A DNA stretch of 12,100 nt from Hemicentrotus pulcherrimus (taxonomy: Eukaryota > Echinodermata > Echinoidea > Camarodonta > Strongylocentrotidae). The stretch lies in the NCBI GenBank assembly GCA_003118195.1, contig BEXV01001961.1, positions 44,907 through 57,006 on the forward strand, in the 5' to 3' direction. A model generated the notes under the pieces. That model saw nothing but the letters and a program-made list of their open reading frames with translations, was not told where the DNA came from and did no database searches. The position numbers and the translations under genes are program-made. Shown here one piece after another: positions 1 through 8,100 of the stretch. The stretch's first letter is position 1; the number at the start of each line of letters is the position of its first letter.

Positions 1-497
1 GAGCCATGCTTTTCAAGGAACATGTTTAATCTGATGTTCTTCCACCCTTGCATAATAACAATGATAACGCTCACAAATTATTTTTTACCTCTTCCCAGAA
101 CTCAACCATCTCTTTAAGTGTTGGGAGCCCCAACAACTTGATGGCAAAATTTCAATTGAACTGTACCATAATGTTAAAGAGGACACATTTCTGCAAGGAT
201 TTTAAAATAAACGTGTTTGAAGTCGAATATTCATGAAAGAATACACAATTTAGGTTTTCTGCATACAACAGCAAACCAAAATTTAATATTTGTATTCAAA
301 TATGTTTGAATAGGGGGAAATCTTTGCATTACATGACATCCTCTGTCACATCAATTGTTTGGCGAATTTAGGGCTCCCAACATTTTAGAGGGGCTTTAAA
401 CAGGGTCAAGAGATCATTAACAGGGCACGTATGCAACAAATCCATTCAAATTCTTAGATAAAAACCACATTCAGACATGTTTATGTGCATGAAAATT
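1..497. other. Non-coding, nothing recognised
   Basis: AT-rich sequence without an open frame of interest or a repeat I can name, apart from the possible tail of a tandem-repeat copy at 454-497. Confidence 0.6.
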
Positions 498-1087
498 GAT
501 AAGTATGTTATTACCGAGTGGCAATATATTCTCATTTTTCACTTTCGCTATTCCCTTTTGCACCCCTTTTTTCATGCAAATGCAATTTAGTCCATGATGT
601 CAATGACAGGAATAACTTGTCCATTGTTCCTAATTCATGGAGTATTGTCTTTCATCCCAAGATAAAAAAGACACATAAACATTTAGACATGTTTATGTAC
701 TTATGTGATAAGTATGTTATTACTGAGTGGCAATATTTTCTCATTTTTCACTTTTACTTTTCTTTCTTTAAATTTTGTGCAAATGCAATCTAGTTCATAA
801 TGAGTCAATGACAGGAATTACTTGTCAATAATTGTTCCTAATTCATGGAGTATTGTCTTTCATTCCAAGATAAAAATCCTAAGATTAAAAAAAAAAAAAA
901 TAAATAAATTGATAAGTATGTTATCACAGTGTGGCAATATATTCTCATTTTTCATTTTCATTTTTCACCTAATCATCTTTTTTCCTTTTCTGAAATAATT
1001 TCATGCAAATGCTATCTGGTTCAATAATGAGTCAATGATAGGAATTACTTGTCAATTGTTCCAAATTTATGGAGTTTTGTCTTGCAG
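498..1087 (+). repeat. Three-copy tandem repeat, ~205-bp unit
   Basis: GATAAGTATGTTA or a close variant followed by GTGGCAATAT starts each copy at 498, 707 and 911. Each copy then has CTCATTTTTCA, a T-rich stretch, ATGCAAATGC, GTCAATGA.AGGAAT and TGGAG.TTTGTCTT. The periods are 209 and 204 bp, and the third copy is shorter (about 177 bp). The end of a fourth, earlier copy may be visible at about 454-497 (GATAAAAA and ACATGTTTATG). Copies differ by point changes and by the T- or A-rich spacer. No coding frame is shared. Confidence 0.88.
887..900 (+). repeat. A14 homopolymer
   Basis: A run of 14 A at the end of repeat copy 2, followed by TAAATAAATT. It could be a slippage tract or the remnant of an insertion; no retroelement body is visible. 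Confidence 0.8.
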
Positions 1088-1435
1088 GTCTCGACTTCAG
1101 TTGTGAAGGTATCATGAAATCATTGAAGTGCATAACTGCATCCAAAAGCCGACGCATGTGTAACAGGGGTCTTGATGTAAAGCCCAACATGAACAAGATT
1201 TTCCTATGATTTTTGCTGGAAATATCTTGAAGGATATAAAAAATTGCTCACTGCTAAAACATGAAAGTCAATCTATGCAATCAAGCAATAGTGAAAGATA
1301 GAAACCGTGTAATCTTCATCTCCAGCGTTTGGTTGAAATCTTGACTCTTTATCTCATGATTCATAAACCAAAGACTCGACCCAGAAATTATGTGCTCAAA
1401 CTAAGTAAGCCTTTTCTTTATCTTTTCCTCCTCTT
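1088..1435. other. Non-coding, nothing recognised
   Basis: No convincing exon. TTGCAG at 1083-1088 looks like a plus-strand acceptor, but no open frame of note follows it. Confidence 0.5.
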
Positions 1436-1699
1436 ACTCCTTCCCTGTCTTCTTCTTCATCATCATAATCTTGTTCTTCTTTTACTCCTCCTCTCCCTCT
1501 TCCTTCTCCTCTGACTCCTTCCCTATCTTCTTCATCATCATAATCTTGTTCTTCCTTTACTCCTCCTCTTCCTCTTCCTTCTCCTCCTCTGACTCCTTCC
1601 CTGTCTTCTTCTTCATCATCATAATCTTGTTCTTCTTTTACTCCTCCTCTCCCTCTTCCTTCTCCTCCTCTTCTCCTCCTCCTCCTCCTCCTCCTTCTC
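1436..1699. repeat. Pyrimidine-rich minisatellite, three 78-bp units plus a CTC/TCC microsatellite
   Basis: ACTCCTTCCCT starts units at 1436, 1514 and 1592, each followed by TCTTCATCATCATAATCTTG and then TTACTCCTCCTCT. The last unit runs into a 59-nt uninterrupted pyrimidine tract at 1641-1699. All length differences between units are multiples of three. On the minus strand the array stays open for about 125 codons (1773-1396), giving an acidic/basic repeat of KEEQDYDDEE and GEGRGRGGV type. The plus strand is also open in places, as expected for such low-complexity DNA, so coding is unproven. Confidence 0.85.
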
Positions 1700-2722
1700 G
1701 TCTCCCTCCAAAAATCACGAGAAGGCTTCCAATATCTATGCACAGCCCAAGTCCCCCAAATGAATGACTTCAAGATTACAAAAACATGACTGGTACCTGG
1801 CTCACATCAAAACATTCTTCTGATTCTAATCTTCTTGCATTCCCGGCAATCGAGGTCAAAGCCATTGTCCCTGGGAAGTGTTACAAGGGAATCGAGTTGA
1901 ACTTTTGCCAAGAAACTTCCCCCAAACCAGACTGACTTATGACGATGTAGGAGAAGATAAACAGATGTCAAAAGAATTATGAAGTCGGTAAAAAGCATGG
2001 GAAATATGTAACCGGATCCTGCATTAGTGTAACCTAGCATGCAGTGTCTGACTTAGCACTTAAGAATGGGCTTAACATTGAATAAAACATGAATAATAAA
2101 GTGCTGTAAAGTGTCATTAGTATATGATTTTAATCTCATGATTAGTACATGTATTTTAACAACGAAATCAACTTTTACACACAAAAAAAGACATGTAATA
2201 TTAACAATGAGACAAATTTATTTTACTTTGTGTACATGTACAGAAGTCTTACGGTTGCACCATGTAAGGGGGAGGATCGGGGAGTCCTGGAAAGGACTGT
2301 CGGTAATCTTTAGTGCATGTATATATAGAAGTATACAGAATTTTAAAAGTAAATAGAAGTACATGTATATACATGTAGTACCAACTCGTCGCAGTTCCTA
2401 AATTTCAGCATGGAAAACACATAATAAAGCAAGCATTGATTCTGAAGGTGCTATTTTAGGTCATATTTTTGCAGTACATGTAAGTGTTTCCTGATGTAAA
2501 TGGTGGAAATGGAAGGAGTTAAATCTCAACACGATCCTCCTGAGACGATTACGAATGAAGGGCAACCATATTAAATGCTAAATTCTAAACAAACACCATC
2601 TTCCTGGTTTAGGGTCTAAATAATGATAATACTAATAACCAGAATTTCAGTGTATTCAACTCAGACTTCTAGTCAAAATAAAAAGCCGGATCAGCTTCAA
2701 ATCCTAGCCAATCACACATACT
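1700..2722. other. Non-coding with TACATGTA palindromes
   Basis: Contains five TACATGTA sites (2146, 2233, 2360, 2370, 2475) and a small stem AGTCCT/AGGACT with GGAA loop at 2283-2298. A 77-codon minus frame at 1807-2040 has no recognisable motif. Confidence 0.5.
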
Positions 2723-2873
2723 GGGACCCGTTTCACAAAGCCTTTTTTTCAATGCCAAATGCAAAAAAAATCAGTGACAAATCTGCAGATAACCAATCAG
2801 AAGCAAGGATTTTAGTAGCTTATAACACAAATTGTCATTTGTCACTGATGACAAGTCTAGTGAATCGCCCTCC
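2723..2873. mobile_element. Palindromic MITE-like element, ~150 bp
   Basis: The left end GGGACCCGTTTCACAAAG and the right end, read on the minus strand as GGAGGGCGATTCACTAGACT, are imperfect terminal inverted repeats. Inside, a perfect 13-bp inverted repeat pairs 2770-2782 (ATCAGTGACAAAT) with 2837-2849. There is no transposase. The T- and A-rich runs sit between the two inverted-repeat blocks. I found no convincing target-site duplication. The 146-codon plus-strand frame at 2623-3063 spans this element and is most likely chance. Confidence 0.6.
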
Positions 2874-4217
2874 TGGTCTGACATCACCAAGATTCTCAGC
2901 CGATATAGAGCTTTTCCTCCTTCTAGGAAGCATGAAATCCATGAAAAATGTTGATTTTATCGAACATATAACTACCGGTATTCAGATCCACGCCCATTAT
3001 GAGTTTAAATGTTTGAATGTTTGTATCAAATGTTACTGCAAATCTTCCAAAATCGTATTGTAGTCAGATCGAACAGTAAAGTGTTTTACAATTCTCCTGC
3101 ACAAAATAAGCCTATCACTTCCTATGCAAGTGTATGATGGGAGGGGTGTCTCTGGATGCCTAACAAGAAAAAAGCCTTATACCGGTACTTTGCCTTTGGA
3201 TTTAAAGAAAAATATGCACTAAATAGCAATAACCACAACAAAAAAAAATTCCCCTTTACTCCTTTACAAGAATGTCCAACTCGAGTCATAAATAAAAGAT
3301 TATGAAAAATTGCCTGTGAACTTGTTAAAAGTAAACTTTGAAATCAACTGTCTCAACACTGAACAACCAACCTGTCTGCACAATTGATGCATGACTATAC
3401 ATAACAACAGGTGGGTATGACCCAGGAGAGTTGAGCCAGCGGGCTTACTCATTAGAATATTGTTTACATGAGACTGGTGCAAACAGTTCAAGGATATAAT
3501 TCTAGCGAAGAAAAAAATTCTCCAACACTACGATTGAAAACTGTTATGAAATTTGTGGCTTCTCTATACACCAGGTACTCTGTTACATACAAGGTGTACC
3601 GGTAGGTACATGTACTTCATGGCTACAATTCTTTCACATACACATGTAGGTATGCTTTTTTTTTTCAATCTTTTTATTTGTACAAAATGTAAAGTGCAGG
3701 ACGCAGTAAGCACGGTTTATTTGGCATATACATGTACATGTATATGTGATGTGAACAAGCCTTAATACATGTTGAAATATTATCATCCTCAATGACTCGA
3801 AGGTGCTTTATTCAAAATTTCCCCTTCATATTTACTGTGTAAATATTTTTGGTAAAAAGCACAAGATTTCTGCAGGAAATAAACTTGGTCATTCTGTTTC
3901 AAATCAAATCATCGTTTAATTTCCAGCCCCTTTCAAAATGACAAATATGTATGTGGAGGAACTTAGATTTTCTTTTCAACTCTGAAATTTTAAGCTTTAG
4001 CCCCATCGGACTAACTGTTTACATTATGACATGCACTTTTGAGCCATGCTGGCAAAATAGGGCATTTTCTTGAACTTTTAATTGATTATTTCTCTGAACA
4101 AAGGGCTAAATTTGTTGATTCTGATGAATCAAGACATATTAATTACATAAGCAATAAAATAAAAAAATTCCCATTATTTTTCAATCCAGAGCATTTATGT
4201 CCAGTTGTATAACTTTT
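2874..4217. other. Non-coding with palindromic 8-mers
   Basis: TACCGGTA at 2973, 3180 and 3597 and TACATGTA at 3607, 3729 and 3735. No exon, RNA gene or element recognised otherwise. Confidence 0.5.
4115..4132. repeat. 7-bp stem, 4-nt loop hairpin
   Basis: TTGATTC, TGAT, GAATCAA. A perfect short stem in AT-rich sequence; no T run or gene end explains it. Confidence 0.6.
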
Positions 4218-4287
4218 TGACCTCACAAGGTGATCCCAAAGGTCAATTTTCCAGGTCAAAGTAGAGGTCAGGACTCTCAAGAGGTCA
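4218..4287. promoter_or_regulatory. Cluster of nuclear-receptor half-sites (AGGTCA)
   Basis: TGACCT at 4218-4223, AGGTGA at 4228-4233, and AGGTCA at 4240-4245, 4253-4258, 4265-4270 and 4282-4287. Spacings between the last four are 7, 6 and 11 bp, and the first pair is everted with a 4-bp gap. It lies downstream of RNF7. It may be a binding cluster or a short degenerate tandem repeat. Confidence 0.4.
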
Positions 4288-4864
4288 CTGAACTACATAT
4301 TGCTCAGAGTATTTTTTTAAATAATGGCAAACTTGATTACCTGGGTAAATCCGCTTTATCGTTGTAATAAATTAATATCAAACAATTTGGTGTAGTGGTA
4401 GGAGGTGGTTACTCGAAAGTTGAAGAAAGTGTCTTTTTTAATCCAAATTTGATGAGGGCATTAAGAACTGTGGCTGTGAAAACTATCAGCATAATGTACA
4501 CATCGTAGGTTCTATTTATTAAAGCCCAAATTGAACTCATACTTCATTTTTGGGCAGAATTAAAGGAGAAAGTTTAGTATTTCCAAATGTTGATGGTACG
4601 ACTCAGAATGACCAACGTTTTTCATATTCTACACACATTTTTGTTTGAATAGATTTTCAGAGCTATGTAGTTTACTGTCTATTTCAATGCCTATTAATCA
4701 ATCCTTTTCAGTGGATTCAAGTCACCCGTAGAGATAAACCTGGCCTGCAAGCACTAATGTGCAAACTCCTGCTGACATAGTGGAAGGCCACTGAAGTGAC
4801 TGAACCAAGTTATGACCTTGTACAGCAACATGTCGTTTGCATTTACTCTCTACATCAATGCCTG
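4288..4864. other. Non-coding, downstream of RNF7
   Basis: No recognised gene. A possible degenerate third copy of the RNF7 exon-3 tail near 4770-4800 is the only structure I can point to. Confidence 0.45.
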
Positions 4865-4940
4865 TCAGTCAATCATATTTATTATCTGTGCTATTTTAGG
4901 ACCTGTAATGTCCAAAGTTATACAGTTTTTATCAAATATG

Positions 4941-4946
4941 TTTATT
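4941..4946 (-). promoter_or_regulatory. Candidate RNF7 poly(A) signal AATAAA
   Basis: The minus strand reads AATAAA about 95 nt beyond the RNF7 stop codon. Cleavage 15-25 nt further on would give a 3' UTR of about 120 nt containing the duplicated exon tail. Another AATAAA lies at 4878-4883 and a third at 4515-4520, so use of the first one is inferred. Confidence 0.5.
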
Positions 4947-5122
4947 GGTTCCACTCTCCAATGCCTGAAACCATCCATTATCGCTGACATAGAGGGCAGC
5001 ATTGATCTGACACACACGTTCGAAGGGCTTGATTGGTTGTATCACTTTCCAATGCGTTGGACCATCCACTCATGCTGACATAGAGGGCAGCGGTTGTTCT
5101 GCTTGACCCATAGTGACATACA
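4942..5122 (-). repeat. Tandem duplication (~91 bp) of the end of RNF7 exon 3 into the 3' UTR
   Basis: An 18-bp identical block sits at 5074-5091 (in exon 3, encoding CPLCQ) and at 4983-5000, an offset of 91 bp. Flanking similarity continues: the exon codons for WMV and IGK have recognisable counterparts at 4953-4980, and the ATTGGTT downstream of the stop (5032-5038) has a counterpart at 4944-4950. The outer copy has indels and in one frame reads SDQCCPLCQR then a stop, so it is a decayed copy and not a usable second exon as it stands. A possible older copy with only GCTGACATAG in common lies near 4778. Confidence 0.8.
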
Positions 5123-5160
5123 GCAGTTATGAAAGGAATGGTTGCAGTCGCCCCATACAA
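5042..5160 (-). CDS. RNF7: RNF7 coding exon 3 (second half of RING-H2, C-terminus and stop)
   Basis: The acceptor is GATACAG|TTGTATGG (AG at 5162-5161). The exon completes the split Val and encodes VWGDCNHSFHN, then CCMSLWVKQNN, then RCPLCQHEW, ending WMVQRIGK with TGA at 5044-5042. It carries ligands C99, H101, H104, C107, C118 and C121. The preceding intronic sequence is pyrimidine-rich. The last ~75 nt of this exon plus a little 3' UTR is repeated once more just downstream (see the repeat at 4942). Confidence 0.95.
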
Positions 5161-8100
5161 CTGTATCAAACAGATAAGAGAAGAGCATATAATAAATAAG
5201 AAGAGAACAGAAACAGAGAAAGCAAACAAATCATTTTTTGTTTTAATGAATAATACAAGTATTCTTATAATTGTTTGTAAATATTGTAAGTGTGTTTGTT
5301 TCAATCAAACATATGAATAATAACAAAAATAACATGCAAGTACACAATAGAATGGTAAAAATGACCAAAGAGAAGCCAGATACATCTAGGGTGAGAAAAG
5401 AAAGAACAGAATGACCGTAAATGAAGGGTAGGGAATGAAAATTTGGGACAGAAGGGTGAAAAAGATAAGAACAAAGATACATTAGATACAAGCAAGAAAT
5501 TGGGACATACAAGAAAGAAAAAGAACAAACCCCACTGTATCATCCTACCTTACAACTTCAAAAATTGTAGAGGGCGACATTGCACTTCCCAGTACAATAG
5601 AATGAGACATAAAATGAAAACCCTGAACTGAATATTGCAATAAAACTGGGGTAATAATTTCACACAAGCTGCTACAGGGTATTTTACAGTATTGTAATAA
5701 CCTTGTTTTTTTAGCAGCACTCCTCTTGGAGCAAATGATGTTGGACTAATCAATCCAGTATTTTTCCTAGTCCTGTATCTTCTGTTACTCATTTTCAGGG
5801 AGTTTTCAAACAAGGTTTGTTTGTGCATTAAAAAAAATAAAAGTCCCAAATCCCATTTGCAACACGATAAACAGTTCAGAATGGTGTTAACACATTTGTC
5901 TCTTGTTTGATATGCAGTTACTTTACAAGATCTAAAGGTTACCTACAATGTAATATGAGTTAAAATAAGGAAAGGCAAAATCGATGTAGATACATACCGA
6001 CACATTCTTCTTGTTTGTTCTCTGTTTGGCATCTCAGACAGGCATCTGAAGAAAAAGAAGAAAAGAAAAAACACCAATGAGTCATAATACTAATACTGTT
6101 CATGTAACACAAGTTTTTTTTTCCCCACTCTACATTTAACACAACATTACATTTGTCAAGAATGATGAGTGGCAGATCAAGTACCTGTAGTGTTACTTGA
6201 TTGAAGAAGGATTGACTAGACTAACTACATGTACATGTACCTTCTTCAAAGCTCATAAAGGTACCTCTCCGTTCCACGGCGACATCTGCCTCACCCTCTT
6301 ACTCATTCAACGAGGAGATCACACAATATGACTTATATTGAAATTATTTTAACTTCAAACAAAAATTCCTTCAAATATTAATTCCTTCTGTAAAAAAAGT
6401 TTACAGACTGGAACTCTCTACCATCATCCATTGTTAACATGCAAGTTCCAGACTTATCAAACGCTCATGTGCAACAGCATTATTTCATTTTATTTCATGC
6501 ACACACCCAGCCCGACTCATATTTTCCACTAGGAGTGTTGAGCCGCATTATTTTCAGATTCAGATGCACAAAATTAACAAGACATATCCACCTTCAAAAG
6601 GCTACCTGAGATAACCTGGTGAGCTCAAATCCTCATGTAACTATTAAGTGTGACTTAGCGAAGGTTGGTCCAGGTGGTAGATCTATCAAACATGAACATG
6701 GGGTAAAACGAGTGTTTAAATACTTCATTTTCATCTACCGGTAGTAATTTTGTAAATGTATTATTAGTAGACAACAATGAAGACATTTTTTAAAGGCAGG
6801 CTTTACTACTTCAGCCAGAAGGGATTAGACCACCCATCAAGCCAGCGAGGTCACTGTGACAGGTGGCTATCTCATCAACTCAGCTCTCATTTAACATTAA
6901 AAAAAGAGGATCATGGGGGACCAACAGGCACCGATTGGGGAAGTTTTCTATATATAGAGGGAGCAAGTAGCTACAAGTAGGACAGTGTGCCTTTAAGGTA
7001 CAGTCTTCCAGTCAACCTTGCACAAAAAACTGGATAGGTCAATGCAATTCCTTATCAGACTACTAAATGAAAATCAATGGGAAAAAAAAAGGCATACCGG
7101 TAAACCTTCTGTTTGCCATTACATGTACAAATTAAATCAAGGATTATGTTATTTTCTTGCATCTTATATTCATGTCACTCCTTTAAATATACTATGTACC
7201 TTTTGCAGCCAACATCAAATTCTGTAAAACTTTGCAGGAATTATGAATATGTCATGCATGTCCTATCTGTGGAATTTAAACGTTAGCAGTGTCCTAATAT
7301 TCAAATTATGCAAGGAAACCTGTTTACTTGCTAGACTTTACCGTCAGACACTATTGAGTGACTGACTGGCTTTTTTCTTCTTTGGTAAAAACATGTATGA
7401 GATGAGCTGTAAAGGGTACATGAGGATTTGTCTGCATCAATAACCCACTTCTTGTAATGGCCAAAATCAAACTGGTTGAATCTTTGCGCAGCACAAAATG
7501 TACGACGATTCAGTACAATGGTCTGAAAATAAGACTATTACTTACTGGCTTTACATGTACATGTAGGTCTATAGCTCTTACAACTACAGTAATAGTAGTT
7601 ATTTTCCCACTTAAAGATATTTTCAAGCCCCCCTTTTTTTAGGGAAGTTCTAAATCTGTTTTGTCTTTCAAATGCTGTTGAAATTTAACCTTTTCATTTT
7701 TTTGGCCTGCAAATGGGACATCGTACTGTACCTTTAAAATCTCCCCTTTTTCTGTTTCTATCCTTCTCTCTCTCTCTCTCTCTATCAATCTATCTCCTTT
7801 TCTCTCCTCACACACATCTTTTTTCCTTTCTTCATGCTTTATGTCCCCTTTTTAAAAAATCTCTTTTCTTCCCTTTTTGTTTCTCCTTGCTCAGTTGCTG
7901 CCTCCCTGTCGCTCTCTCCTTCAATCATAGTTGGGTATTCCCTGATCCCTTTTACCTTATTTAACATTAACTCAACATGTCTTATTGATTTTAATGGCTC
8001 TTTAGTCTTTACATGATCATTCTATGCATTTGCAGTTGCTTATAACTTAATCCATGATACTCAAATAATGTCTTTTTATGGTCAATGTTTTTAACATAGT

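Noticed and set aside
498..1087. CRISPR array
   Set aside because: The ~205-bp units are nearly contiguous repeats without short spacer-repeat structure, in a eukaryotic genome.
2623..3063. A 146-codon plus-strand open frame
   Set aside because: It runs straight through the palindromic MITE-like element and flanking AT-rich DNA, with no recognisable domain.
4390..4425. tRNA-like start (GGTGTAGTGGTAGG)
   Set aside because: It resembles a D-arm or box A, but there is no box B (GGTTCGAATCC) or acceptor-stem pairing downstream.
4978..5013. The second CPLC copy as an alternative last exon
   Set aside because: Its frame meets a stop immediately after CPLCQR and it is offset from the frame of exon 3, so it looks like a decayed duplicate.
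5243..5849. Several minus-strand frames in RNF7 intron 2
   Set aside because: They are composed of Phe/Leu/Ser-rich translation of a pyrimidine tract, typical of non-coding low-complexity DNA.
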